DNA of 64,000 nt. Source: Lentibacillus halodurans (GTDB taxonomy: Bacteria; Bacillota; Bacilli; Bacillales; Amphibacillaceae). A program made the position numbers and the translations under genes. This document shows positions 19,243-28,317 of this stretch, in pieces. Numbering within the stretch: position 1 is the first letter of the stretch; each line of letters starts with the position of its first letter. The notes under the pieces were generated by a model. The model saw nothing but the letters and a program-made list of their open reading frames with translations, searched no databases and was not told the origin of the DNA. The stretch covers positions 62,001 to 126,000 of the forward strand of contig NZ_FOJW01000008.1 in assembly GCF_900112045.1 (NCBI RefSeq), read 5' to 3'.

Positions 19243-20265
19243 TTGACAAATGTATATCAAGCGGCCGGTGTGGATGTTGAAAAAGGCTATGATGCCGTTC
19301 AGCGAATGAAAAAACATATCACCAAGACCTCACGAAAAGAAGTGCTGGGTGAAATCGGAGGGTTTGGCGGACTTTTTGAGTTAACGTCATTCAACTATGA
19401 GGAACCGGTTTTAGTTTCTGGAACAGACGGTGTTGGGACAAAATTAAAGCTAGCTTTTGAACTGGGAAAACACGATACAGTTGGCATTGATTTGGTGGCC
19501 ATGTGTGTGAATGATATCGTCGCTCAAGGTGCTCGTCCATTATTTTTCCTTGACTATATCGCATGCGGCAAAAATAACCCGGACGTGATTGAGCAAATCG
19601 TAACCGGTATTTCGGATGGCTGTGTGGATGCAGGCGCCTCGCTGATTGGCGGTGAAACAGCAGAAATGCCTGGTATGTATCATGATGATGAATATGATCT
19701 GGCAGGGTTTACAGTTGGAATAGCCGAAAAATCCCGCTTAATAACCGGGAAGCATATTGGTGAGGGTGATGCTGTAATTGGTCTGACATCAAGCGGTATT
19801 CACTCAAACGGGTACTCATTGATAAGGAAACTGGTTGAAGGGTTTGATTTATCGAAGTCATTTGAGAATCTGGCAAGACAGCCGCTGGGGGACATATTGC
19901 TAACGCCGACGAGAATTTATGCCAAATCGGTTGGTGCAATTATGGATGAAGTGGAAGTTAAAGGAATCTCCCATATAACGGGCGGCGGATTTCACGAGAA
20001 TTTGCCACGGATACTGCCTGAAGGGCTTGGTGTCGAAATCAATTCATCCAGCTGGGAGCGGCCTCCGTTATTTCCGTTTTTGCAGCAGCTGGCTGATATT
20101 GAGGATGACGAAATGTACGGTATTTTTAATATGGGGATCGGAATGGCTGTTGTTGTCGCACAAAAGGATATAGAAGCTGTGCTGAAAATCTTAAAAAAAC
20201 AAGGCGAGACAGCATCGGTAATTGGAAAAATTGTGCCAAATGAAGGAGTGCAAATTGCGCCATGA
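19243..20265 (+). CDS. purM: Phosphoribosylformylglycinamidine cyclo-ligase (AIR synthetase)
   Basis: 340 residues, closing the imidazole ring of FGAM to give AIR. GTDGVGTKLKLA near 61-72, CVNDIVAQGARPLFFLDYI near 88-106 and GGETAEMPGMY near 140-150 are PurM signatures. Translation starts with TTG behind AGAGGTGAG; the residues after it (TNVYQAAGVDVEKGY) align with PurM N-termini and no better ATG exists. A 170-bp gap before it contains an inverted repeat CCATCAT/ATGATGG but no terminator-like T tract, so the operon probably continues through. Overlaps purN by 4 bp. Confidence 0.95.
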   Translation: MTNVYQAAGVDVEKGYDAVQRMKKHITKTSRKEVLGEIGGFGGLFELTSFNYEEPVLVSGTDGVGTKLKLAFELGKHDTVGIDLVAMCVNDIVAQGARPLFFLDYIACGKNNPDVIEQIVTGISDGCVDAGASLIGGETAEMPGMYHDDEYDLAGFTVGIAEKSRLITGKHIGEGDAVIGLTSSGIHSNGYSLIRKLVEGFDLSKSFENLARQPLGDILLTPTRIYAKSVGAIMDEVEVKGISHITGGGFHENLPRILPEGLGVEINSSSWERPPLFPFLQQLADIEDDEMYGIFNMGIGMAVVVAQKDIEAVLKILKKQGETASVIGKIVPNEGVQIAP

Positions 20266-20828
20266 AAAAAGTAAGGGCAGCCGTTTTTGCATCTGGTACT
20301 GGCAGTAACTTTCAAGCCATTATGGAGGCGGGTCTTCATGATGACGTTGCACTGCTTGTTTGCGACAAGCCTGGTGCTGCGGTGATTGATTTAGCGCAAG
20401 ACTTTGCTGTTCCAACGTTTGTTTTTGATCCCAAGCATTATGATTCAAAAGCTGATTATGAGTCTGCCGTGTTGGAGCATCTGCGCGGCAAAAACATAAC
20501 CTGGGTGTTTTTGGCCGGTTATATGCGGATAATCGGACCAACGCTATTAAATGCTTATCCGGATAAGATGATTAACATCCATCCGTCACTGCTTCCGGAC
20601 TTTCCAGGCAAGGATGCCATCGGACAGGCATATGAAGCGGGTGTCAGTACAACGGGTGTAACCGTTCATTATATCGATGATGGTGTCGATACAGGCCCGA
20701 TTATTACACAGCAAAAAGTATCGGTTTTTCCTGATGATACGAAAGAGATATTGACAAATCGGATTCAGCAGATGGAACACAAGTTGTATCCGCAGGTGAT
20801 ACAGCAACTGATGAAATCCGAGCAATGA
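20262..20828 (+). CDS. purN: Phosphoribosylglycinamide formyltransferase
   Basis: 188 residues. It transfers formyl from 10-formyl-tetrahydrofolate to GAR. FASGTGSNFQAI at the N-terminus binds phosphate, MINIHPSLLPDFPGKDAI near 104-121 holds the catalytic His and substrate loop, and TGVTVHYIDDGVDTGPI near 130-146 includes the active-site Asp. Coupled to purM by ATGA. Confidence 0.95.
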   Translation: MKKVRAAVFASGTGSNFQAIMEAGLHDDVALLVCDKPGAAVIDLAQDFAVPTFVFDPKHYDSKADYESAVLEHLRGKNITWVFLAGYMRIIGPTLLNAYPDKMINIHPSLLPDFPGKDAIGQAYEAGVSTTGVTVHYIDDGVDTGPIITQQKVSVFPDDTKEILTNRIQQMEHKLYPQVIQQLMKSEQ

Positions 20829-20944
20829 ATGAGGCGAGCATTTATGCACTGAGTTTACGAAAGTGCATAAATCATGCGAGAGGATTACATACAATTGGTG
20901 CTGATATAAAAGCAGTCAAAAATATAATAACAAGGAGTTTTTCC

Positions 20945-22468
20945 ATGAAAAAGCAAGCACTAATCAGTGTGTCTGACAAAAGCGGTATCACTGATTTTGC
21001 AAAAGGGCTGTCAGAACTGAATTATGAAATTATTTCTACAGGCGGCACATTGCGAACATTACAAGAGGCGGGTATTGAAGCTAAAGCTGTGGCGGATATT
21101 ACCGGTTTTCCGGAAATCCTTGATGGCCGAGTTAAGACGCTTCATCCGGTGATTCATGCAGGGCTTCTGGCCAAACGGGATCATGATGTCCACCAAAACC
21201 AGCTTGCCGAAAAAGGTATCAGGCCAATTGATTTCGTTGTTGCAAACCTTTATCCGTTTAAACAAACATTGGAACAACCGAATGTCACAGAAGCAGACAT
21301 CATCGAAAACATTGATATCGGCGGTCCGACGATGCTGCGTGCTGCGGCTAAGAGCTTTCATGATGTAACGGTGGTTGTCGACCCCAATGATTATGATCAT
21401 ATTTTACAGGCGATCCAGCACGATGATATGGATGTGGAAAAGCGGAAAAGGTTGGCTGCGAAAGTTTTCCGGCATACGGCACATTACGATGCGATGGTTG
21501 CCGATTATTTTACCGACGAGCCATTTCCTGAAAACTATACGATTACATATGAAAAGGTCAAAACATTACGATACGGGGAAAACCCGCATCAGCAAGCTGC
21601 ATTTTATAAATCCCCTTCTACACAGGCGATGAGTCTTGCATCAGCTAACCAACTACATGGCAAAGCATTATCTTATAACAATATCCAGGATGCGAACGCT
21701 GCGCTTGAGATCATTGCTGATTATGACAAACCTGCAACTGCCGCTGTAAAACATATGAATCCATGCGGTATCGGGGTCGCGGAAGATCTGAGTACCGCAT
21801 TTTCCAAAGCGTACCATGGAGATCCGATTTCGATTTTTGGCGGTATTGTTGCCTGTAACCGAACGGTCGATGCAGAGACAGCTGAAAAGTTAAGTGGCAT
21901 CTTTCTGGAAATCGTCATCGCTCCGAATTTTACAGATGATGCTTTTGCAATTTTAACGAACAAGAAAAATATCCGGCTGCTGGAATTGAAAATGGATGAC
22001 GCTAAAGCTGATTTCCATAAGTTAACGACCGTAAAAGGCGGCGTGCTGATCCAAAACAATGATAACGCTGCAGTTTCACAGGACGACCTGAAATACCCGA
22101 CAGAAAAGAAACCGGAAGAATCGGAAATGGCCGATTTACTGTTTGCCTGGAATGCAGTCAAACACGTTAAATCCAATGCGATTGTGCTGGCGAAGGATCG
22201 GCAAACACTTGGCGTGGGAGCAGGGCAGATGAATCGCGTAGGTGCTGCCAAAATCGCACTGGAACAGGCGGATGATAAGGCAAAAGGTGCTGTTCTTGCA
22301 TCAGACGCATTTTTTCCGATGCCTGATACGGTCGAAGAGGCAGCAAAGGCAGGAATTACAGCCATTATTCAGCCTGGCGGATCTAAGCGTGATCAGGACT
22401 CGATTGATATGTGCAACAAATATGGCATCGCAATGATTTTTACAGGAAGAAGGCATTTCAAACATTAG
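20945..22468 (+). CDS. purH: Bifunctional AICAR transformylase/IMP cyclohydrolase
   Basis: 507 residues, last two steps to IMP. The N-terminal cyclohydrolase begins KKQALISVSDKSGI and has STGGTLRTL near 36. The C-terminal transformylase carries LRYGENPHQQAA near 205 and KHMNPCG near 264, with catalytic Lys-His in KHMNPC. I use ATG 20945 with AAGGAG upstream; an in-frame ATG at 20825 overlapping purN would add 40 residues unlike PurH. The resulting 116-bp gap after purN is the longest but one in the operon. Confidence 0.95.
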   Translation: MKKQALISVSDKSGITDFAKGLSELNYEIISTGGTLRTLQEAGIEAKAVADITGFPEILDGRVKTLHPVIHAGLLAKRDHDVHQNQLAEKGIRPIDFVVANLYPFKQTLEQPNVTEADIIENIDIGGPTMLRAAAKSFHDVTVVVDPNDYDHILQAIQHDDMDVEKRKRLAAKVFRHTAHYDAMVADYFTDEPFPENYTITYEKVKTLRYGENPHQQAAFYKSPSTQAMSLASANQLHGKALSYNNIQDANAALEIIADYDKPATAAVKHMNPCGIGVAEDLSTAFSKAYHGDPISIFGGIVACNRTVDAETAEKLSGIFLEIVIAPNFTDDAFAILTNKKNIRLLELKMDDAKADFHKLTTVKGGVLIQNNDNAAVSQDDLKYPTEKKPEESEMADLLFAWNAVKHVKSNAIVLAKDRQTLGVGAGQMNRVGAAKIALEQADDKAKGAVLASDAFFPMPDTVEEAAKAGITAIIQPGGSKRDQDSIDMCNKYGIAMIFTGRRHFKH

Positions 22469-22485
22469 GATGGAGGGCGTTTCCT

Positions 22486-23736
22486 ATGAATCTATTAGTT
22501 GTCGGACGAGGCGGGCGTGAGCACAGTATTGTCTTAAAATTGGCTGAGAGCGAAAAGGCTGACAGGATATATGCGGCACCTGGAAATGGCGGGATTAGTG
22601 AGATCGCATCATGTGTGAACATCGATGAGCAGAATATCGACCGATTAGTTGACTTTGCCGTTGAAAAACAGATTGATTTGACGATTGTCGGACCGGAAAA
22701 TCCGCTGCTTGACGGGATTGCTGATCGATTCCATGAAGCAGGGCTTGCTATTTTTGCCCCGACAAAGCAGGCTGCTTTCATAGAAGGAAGCAAACAATAT
22801 GCAAAAGATTTTATGAAGCAATATGATATTCCGACGGCAGCGTATGCCAGTTTTACAGATGCCGAAGAAGCTAAAACTTATATAGAAGAAAAAGAAGCCC
22901 CCGTTGTAGTCAAAGCTGATGGCCTTGCTGCCGGCAAAGGTGTGGTGGTCGCACAAACAACTGAAGAAGCGATGAGAACAGTTGATGAAATACTTGTTAA
23001 TAAAGCTTTTGCTGAAGCAGGTAAGTCGGTTGTGATTGAAGAATGCCTGAGCGGACGGGAGTTTTCCCTGATGGCTTTTGTCCACGGACGCAGCGTTACC
23101 CCGATGATCCCTGCCCGTGATCATAAACGCGCATATGATCATGATCGTGGGCCGAACACCGGCGGAATGGGGGCATTTGCGCCGGTGACAGATATCTCGG
23201 AGGCTACGCTGAAGTTCGCAGTGGAGCATATTCTGCAACGGGCTGCTGACGGACTTGCCGAGTCAGGGTGTCCATTTACTGGCATTTTGTATGCAGGGCT
23301 AATGATGACAGGAGACGGACCAAAAGTAATCGAGTTTAATGCCCGCTTTGGTGATCCGGAAACACAAGTCGTGCTGCCGCTCCTAAAAAATGACTTGGTG
23401 GAGGTTTTTCTCGATGTGCTCAATGGCAGAGCCCCGGAGCTCAGGTGGGAACATCAAACTTGTGCAGGTGTGGTATTGGCCTCAAAGGGGTACCCGGGAT
23501 CCTATGAAAAGGGGGCGCTTCTGCCGGAAATGCATCCGGGTGTGAATACGTTTATCGTCCATGCCGGAACGCGGAAAACGACGGCAGGACTTGTTTCTGA
23601 CGGCGGCAGGGTGTTGCTGGCGGGAGCAAAGGGCCAACATTTGGCTGACGCTGTCGATACTACTTACCAATGGCTGGAACGAAATGTCGGATCAGAAGAT
23701 TTTTTTTATCGAAACGATATTGGGAAATATCAATAA
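22486..23736 (+). CDS. purD: Phosphoribosylamine-glycine ligase
   Basis: 416-residue ATP-grasp enzyme that makes GAR from phosphoribosylamine, glycine and ATP. It has VVGRGGREHSIV at the N-terminus, VVKADGLAAGKGVVVA near 139-154, DHKRAYDHDRGPNTGGMGAF near 215-234 and EFNARFGDPETQ near 285-296. ATG 22486 follows GGAGGGCGTTTCCT. It is the last gene of the operon and is followed by a hairpin. Confidence 0.96.
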   Translation: MNLLVVGRGGREHSIVLKLAESEKADRIYAAPGNGGISEIASCVNIDEQNIDRLVDFAVEKQIDLTIVGPENPLLDGIADRFHEAGLAIFAPTKQAAFIEGSKQYAKDFMKQYDIPTAAYASFTDAEEAKTYIEEKEAPVVVKADGLAAGKGVVVAQTTEEAMRTVDEILVNKAFAEAGKSVVIEECLSGREFSLMAFVHGRSVTPMIPARDHKRAYDHDRGPNTGGMGAFAPVTDISEATLKFAVEHILQRAADGLAESGCPFTGILYAGLMMTGDGPKVIEFNARFGDPETQVVLPLLKNDLVEVFLDVLNGRAPELRWEHQTCAGVVLASKGYPGSYEKGALLPEMHPGVNTFIVHAGTRKTTAGLVSDGGRVLLAGAKGQHLADAVDTTYQWLERNVGSEDFFYRNDIGKYQ

Positions 23737-23783
23737 GTGTGCGGTTTTAACAAGGATAAGCCGCTTTGAACCACCCAACAACA

Positions 23784-23816
23784 AACCCGCATTCTGTCAG
23801 GGAGGGAGTGCGGGTT
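23784..23816. terminator. Terminator after purD
   Basis: AACCCGCA and TGCGGGTT form an 8-bp stem with a 17-nt loop between the convergent purD and flavoprotein genes. The T tract is weak on both strands. Confidence 0.55.
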
Positions 23817-23828
23817 GCGTTATCATAT

Positions 23829-24878
23829 TTAATTGACCATTTGCCGTTTTAGCTCTTTATTACGTTTCGTAAATACATCATTATGTGAAGAGACCATGGC
23901 CGCTTTATCAGCATCAGGCTGGATAAACTGTTTGGCTTGATTGACCGCATTGGCTGCGTCCTGGAAAGCACCTGCAATTAAGTTTAGCTTTCCATCATGC
24001 ATCAGAATATCGCCGACAGCATATAATCCATCCAGCGAAGATTCACTGTTGGCAGTCCCCGAAATGAAATAATTATCCTCAATGGCAATGTCCAATTCAC
24101 TGTTATCAAGTAATGTTGTATCACGTTCATAACCATGGTTGACAATGACGTCATCAACAGGCAAATAATTGACCGCACCTGTTTCGCGGTTGCTTAGTTC
24201 AACTTCTTTGATCGTTTCATGGTCATCATCTACAATCAGATCTGTGATGGCTGTATGGAAGAAACAAACGACCGAGCTGTTCTGTAATTGCGTTGCAAGC
24301 GATTCATGGCAGTCAAAATTATTTTTTCGGCATGCAATAAAGACACGTTTGGCAATAGATTCCAGTTCATTTGCCCAGTCTGTTGCCGAACTTCCTCCGC
24401 CTGAAATCATCACCGTTTTATCTTTGAAACGCTGCAGAGACTTCACGGAATAATGCAGATTCGAATCCTCAAACCGCTCTGCACCTTCTATATTCAGCCT
24501 TTTTGGATTTAATATACCACTGCCAACCGCAACAATGACAGTTTTGGAAAAATGTACTTTCCCTGAAGCAGCGTGCATTTCATAAATTCCTTCGTGATTA
24601 CGTGTGATCGATTCTATTTTCTCGTTCAGCACTACTTCAGGATTGAATGTTAATCCTTGCTCAACAATCTGCTCTATAAATTTTGCTCCTGTGAGTGGTG
24701 GTAGTCCGCCAACATCCCAAATCATTTTCTCTGGGTATACGTGAACTTTGCCGCCTAAATGAGGCTGGTATTCGATTATTTTTGTTTTCATTTCCCTGAG
24801 ACCGCTGTAAAAGGCTGAAAAGAGCCCGGCAGGTCCGCCGCCTATAATGGTCACATCAAACAGTTCATCTCTGGTCAA
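23829..24878 (-). CDS. Ferredoxin/flavodoxin-NADP+ reductase, thioredoxin-reductase-like (YumC/YcgT type)
   Basis: 349-residue two-dinucleotide-binding flavoprotein. FAD motif GGGPAGLFSAF is at about 13-23, the NADP motif SGGGSSATDWA is near 160, and the C-terminal YAVGDILMHDGKLNLIAGAF near 286 is the FAD-pyrophosphate segment. It lacks the CxxC redox pair of thioredoxin reductase, as in bacterial FNRs. It should pass electrons from NADPH to ferredoxin or flavodoxin, for example for heme breakdown or iron release. The start is TTG behind GGAG; no nearby ATG fits. A Fur box upstream and the divergent siderophore-binding gene suggest induction under iron starvation, as known for B. subtilis ycgT. 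Confidence 0.88.
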   Translation of the reverse strand: MTRDELFDVTIIGGGPAGLFSAFYSGLREMKTKIIEYQPHLGGKVHVYPEKMIWDVGGLPPLTGAKFIEQIVEQGLTFNPEVVLNEKIESITRNHEGIYEMHAASGKVHFSKTVIVAVGSGILNPKRLNIEGAERFEDSNLHYSVKSLQRFKDKTVMISGGGSSATDWANELESIAKRVFIACRKNNFDCHESLATQLQNSSVVCFFHTAITDLIVDDDHETIKEVELSNRETGAVNYLPVDDVIVNHGYERDTTLLDNSELDIAIEDNYFISGTANSESSLDGLYAVGDILMHDGKLNLIAGAFQDAANAVNQAKQFIQPDADKAAMVSSHNDVFTKRNKELKRQMVN

Positions 24879-24906
24879 GTCAGTTCACTCCTCAGCATCT
24901 ATGTAA

Positions 24907-24925
24907 CTGATTATCATTCTCATTT
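24907..24925 (-). promoter_or_regulatory. Fur box of the flavoprotein gene
   Basis: CTGATTATCATTCTCATTT resembles the Fur 19-mer (ATTATCATTCTCATT), about 30 bp upstream of the TTG start. Confidence 0.7.
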
Positions 24926-24998
24926 AATTATACATGAATTCATCACAAATGAAAAGGTTGACAAAAATAAAAAAGAAGGGTAAATTTTACGTGTTATC

Positions 24999-25018
24999 GA
25001 AAATGATAATCATTATCA
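24999..25018. promoter_or_regulatory. Fur box of the siderophore-binding lipoprotein gene
   Basis: It contains TGATAAT-C-ATTATCA at 25004-25018, a perfect 7-1-7 inverted repeat identical in form to the Bacillus Fur consensus. It sits about 90 bp upstream of the lipoprotein start, in the shared divergent promoter region. Confidence 0.9.
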
Positions 25019-25104
25019 GCATAAGGTCGGAAATATAGATTACATAATAGATTAAGATGGAATTCCCAGTGTTTTATAATGAATAACCTCGAGGAGTGGT
25101 TCAT

Positions 25105-26100
25105 ATGCGGAACTGGCTGCTGTTAATTAGTATTTTGGTATTGACCATGTTAGCGGCATGCGGATCAAATGGCGGTGAAACGGATTCAGACAGTAACGAT
25201 GCTGAACATACGGATGCGCACACCGTTACGATAGAAGATGCAACGGGTGAAAAGACAATCGAGGGCATTCCTGAAGATATCGTTGCCCTGGAGTGGTATA
25301 ATGCGGAACAGTTACTTTCGCTGGGTATCCAGCCTGCCGGGATACCGAATGTAGAAGGATTCAATGATTGGATGAACATTGAGGAAGAACTGGCTGAAAG
25401 TGTTGAAGATGTCGGTACACGTGAAGAGCCGAATCTGGAAGCTATTAAACGAATGGAACCAGATCTGATTATAGCAGCGCAGTTCAGACATGAGCAAATA
25501 TTAGACAGATTGGAGGACATTGCACCGGTCGTGACGTTTGCTCCATACAGCGAAGAGGGATCTGCCGACTTGTATGAGTCGTTAATGAGTGAATATGAAA
25601 CCATAGCGGAAATCACCGATAAGGAACAAGAAGCTGACCAGGCTATTGCTGATCTGAATGATTTTTATGACGAGCAAAGACAGCGCTTAGCTGATGCAGG
25701 GCTGGAAGGCACGAAATATATCGCAACGATGGCTTTTTCTTCTCAAAATTCGCCTGTACTCAGGCTTTATTCCGATAATTCATACCCGGCCGCGGTCATG
25801 GAAAACCTGGGTTTTGAGAATGCCTATCAAACAGATGATGCCGAGCAGTACGGGTTTACTGAAGTTGGTATCGAAACACTGCAATATTTCCAGGAAGACG
25901 ATCTTCAATTCTTCTCCATTGTTCAAGAGAATGATCATATTTTTGAAGATCAGCTGGCAGGAAACGCTGTTTGGGAAAATTTAAGTTTTGTTAAAGAAGG
26001 AAATACGCATTATTTGCCTGGTGATACCCCGGTAATTGGCGGTGTTTCATCGGCAAAAGCATTAACTGAGCAGATCGTTGATACGATGCTGGACGAGTGA
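25105..26100 (+). CDS. Iron-siderophore ABC transporter substrate-binding lipoprotein
   Basis: 331-residue TroA/FecB-fold binding protein. The signal peptide (RNWLLLISILVLTMLAAC) ends in the lipobox LAAC, so Cys is lipidated and the protein is anchored outside the membrane. The two-lobed fold shows DATGEKTIEGIPEDIVALEW near 50 and EPNLEAIKRMEPDLIIA near 115, usual for siderophore or heme binding. No permease or ATPase gene is adjacent, so it must use a transporter encoded elsewhere. ATG 25105 follows GAGGAG; an upstream GTG overlaps that site. Iron repression is expected from the Fur box. Confidence 0.88.
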   Translation: MRNWLLLISILVLTMLAACGSNGGETDSDSNDAEHTDAHTVTIEDATGEKTIEGIPEDIVALEWYNAEQLLSLGIQPAGIPNVEGFNDWMNIEEELAESVEDVGTREEPNLEAIKRMEPDLIIAAQFRHEQILDRLEDIAPVVTFAPYSEEGSADLYESLMSEYETIAEITDKEQEADQAIADLNDFYDEQRQRLADAGLEGTKYIATMAFSSQNSPVLRLYSDNSYPAAVMENLGFENAYQTDDAEQYGFTEVGIETLQYFQEDDLQFFSIVQENDHIFEDQLAGNAVWENLSFVKEGNTHYLPGDTPVIGGVSSAKALTEQIVDTMLDE

Positions 26101-26105
26101 CTTGT

Positions 26106-26140
26106 CTGAGGGGGGATTGATTTTTCCTCTCAGTTTTTTT
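26106..26140 (+). terminator. Terminator after siderophore-binding lipoprotein
   Basis: CTGAGGGGGGA pairs with TTTCCTCTCAG, followed by seven T residues. A clear Rho-independent terminator. Confidence 0.88.
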
Positions 26141-26455
26141 GTTTTTGTGGTTGATGTCATCTCTAGACAATCGCTTCCCGATTACATGAAGCAAAACCAT
26201 CTTGCTGTTTCAGGCTAATACAATATGTTTGCCACAAGACATGGCGTTCTTAGCCTTTGTTACTTAATATGGCCTGTGGGGTATGGGGCTGCTTTGCTTT
26301 CGTGAGAGATTTTGAGTCGTTCACTTCAATCAATCTCTATTAAGAAATTTTAATACTACTGTCACAAAAAATTAAATTTCATTAGCTGAAACAGTACCGT
26401 ACGAAAGTGCAATATATGTTACGATAGAAAAAACTGTATATTGGAGCGTTGTGGT
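26141..26455. other. Intergenic stretch before yerA
   Basis: No convincing coding frame, RNA or repeat was seen. The last 60 bp are AT-rich and probably hold the yerA promoter, but no clear -35/-10 pair could be assigned. Confidence 0.4.
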
Positions 26456-28195
26456 ATGGCAGAAAGTTTATATTGGAGAAACCGTGAGTTGCGAAAGCAC
26501 GTTGCTGTCATCGATGGGGTGGATGAACCGACCATTGTATTAAAAAACAGTACCTATTTAAATACTTATACGAAGCAATGGCTGCGTGCAAATATCTGGA
26601 TTTTTAAAGACCGGATTGTCTATGTCGGGGATAAACTGCCGGAAAACAGTTCGTCCGCAGAAATAGTCGATTGTGACGGTCTTAGCCTGGTTCCCGGATA
26701 TATAGAACCTCATGCACATCCATTCCAGTTATATAACCCTGAGTTGCTTGCTATGCACGGAGCAAGATTTGGAACAACGGCTTTTATTAATGATAATTTA
26801 ATGTGGAATTTTTTATTGGACAGAAAGAAAGCGTTTACTTTATTGGAGGCGTTTAATCAGCTGCCTGTTTCAATGTATTGGTGGGCACGGTTTGATTCCC
26901 AGACGGCGTTACAGCAGCGGGAGGAATTTTTCACGACGGATAAAGTGTTATCATGGCTAGAGCATCCATCGGTCATTCAAGGCGGGGAGCTGACAGCCTG
27001 GCCAAGGCTCCTTGACGGTGATGATCGTCTGCTATATTGGATTCAGGAGGCCAATCGCCTGGGTAAACCAGTAGAAGGTCACTTACCCGGTGCGTCGGAA
27101 AAAACATTAACCAAGATGAAACTGCTGGGTGTGACAGCGGAGCATGAAGCCATGACCGGACAAGAAGTCATAAAACGGCTGCAGCTTGGCTATCAGACAG
27201 GGCTGCGCTACTCATCGATTCGTCCTGATCTTCCTGTATTGCTGGAGGAATTGATGGCGGAGGGTTTGCAGGCTTTTGATCATGTCACGATGACGACGGA
27301 TGGGTCAACGCCTGCTTTCTATGAAAACGGCATTATGAATATCTGTATCGAAATGGCGATTGAAAAAGGTGTTCCACTGGCGGATGCTTACCGAATGGCT
27401 ACCCACAATGCGGCCAAACACTATGGACTGATTGATGAGCTTGGTTGTATTGCACCGGGCCGGATTGCGAATATTAATATATTACAGAAAAAGGAAAATC
27501 CGCATCCGATCAGCGTCTTGGCAAAAGGTGAATGGATCATAAAAAATCACCAGGAGCAGAACATCCCACCCCAAATCAATTGGGGAAAATATGATATTGA
27601 GCCTTTGACATTTGATTGGGATCTGGATTTAGAAGATTTACAATTTTCTGTTCCGATTGGGCTGCACATGATCAATGATGTTATTATACAGCCCTATGCG
27701 ATCAAAACGGATGTGACGCTTAATGTGATCCCGCCTGATACGGATGACGCATTTCTTATGTTAATGGATCGCCAAGGGAAATGGCGCGTCAACACAGCCA
27801 TTAAAGGGTTTACGAACCAGCTGGGCGCACTGGCAAGTTCTTATTCGACGACAGGTGATCTCGTTTTTATCGGCAAAAGCAAACAGGATATCATGCTTGC
27901 CTGGAAACGCCTGAAAGAACTGGGCGGCGGAATTGTACTTGTTAATGAAGGAGACATTTTATTTGAACTCCCGCTGAAACTGGGCGGAAGTATGTTTGCC
28001 GGCAGCATGGCTGAGTTAATGGAAAGTGAACGTTATTTGAAAAAGCTGCTGCAGGATTTTGGCTATCCATTTAATGATCCGATTTACTCGATCTTATTTT
28101 TGTCTTCAACCCATTTGCCATATATCCGAATTACACAGCAGGGCATTGTAGATGTCAAGAAACGTGAAGTACTCTTCCCAGCAACGATGCGATAA
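26456..28195 (+). CDS. yerA: Adenine deaminase-family amidohydrolase (YerA)
   Basis: 579-residue amidohydrolase in the adenine deaminase family. The metal-binding HxH is in EPHAHPFQLYNP near 84-95, further candidate ligands are in QGGELTAW, EGHLPGAS and TAEHEAM, and the acidic residue is in MTTDGSTP near 285. The C-terminal third matches the adenine deaminase C-terminal domain (IGLHMINDVIIQPYAI, VLVNEGDILFELPL). B. subtilis YerA holds the same position before yerB, yet its substrate is not settled, so adenine deamination is a family guess. ATG 26456 is nine bases after GGAG; an in-frame TTG at 26441 precedes that site. Confidence 0.85.
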   Translation: MAESLYWRNRELRKHVAVIDGVDEPTIVLKNSTYLNTYTKQWLRANIWIFKDRIVYVGDKLPENSSSAEIVDCDGLSLVPGYIEPHAHPFQLYNPELLAMHGARFGTTAFINDNLMWNFLLDRKKAFTLLEAFNQLPVSMYWWARFDSQTALQQREEFFTTDKVLSWLEHPSVIQGGELTAWPRLLDGDDRLLYWIQEANRLGKPVEGHLPGASEKTLTKMKLLGVTAEHEAMTGQEVIKRLQLGYQTGLRYSSIRPDLPVLLEELMAEGLQAFDHVTMTTDGSTPAFYENGIMNICIEMAIEKGVPLADAYRMATHNAAKHYGLIDELGCIAPGRIANINILQKKENPHPISVLAKGEWIIKNHQEQNIPPQINWGKYDIEPLTFDWDLDLEDLQFSVPIGLHMINDVIIQPYAIKTDVTLNVIPPDTDDAFLMLMDRQGKWRVNTAIKGFTNQLGALASSYSTTGDLVFIGKSKQDIMLAWKRLKELGGGIVLVNEGDILFELPLKLGGSMFAGSMAELMESERYLKKLLQDFGYPFNDPIYSILFLSSTHLPYIRITQQGIVDVKKREVLFPATMR

Positions 28196-28219
28196 CGTAT
28201 AATAGGACAAAGACATGTG

Positions 28220-28243
28220 AAATCGGCTGATTCACCGATTTCT
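28220..28243 (+). terminator. Inverted repeat after yerA
   Basis: GAAATCGG and CCGATTTC form an 8-bp stem with an 8-nt loop. There is no T tract, so it may be a weak terminator or an RNA-stability element. Confidence 0.4.
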
Positions 28244-28317
28244 GCAAATCCAACTTGTGGCATTGGACTTCGGGAAGACGAAGCCAGGCCTGAGTTTTGT
28301 AAAAAAGGAGTGAAATC

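Noticed and set aside
21721-22365. 214-codon minus-strand frame opposite purH
   Set aside because: purH is certain on the other strand. The frame is Ala/Ser-rich, as expected for a shadow frame.
22645-23238. 197-codon minus-strand frame opposite purD
   Set aside because: Shadow of purD; no ribosome binding site and no known motif.
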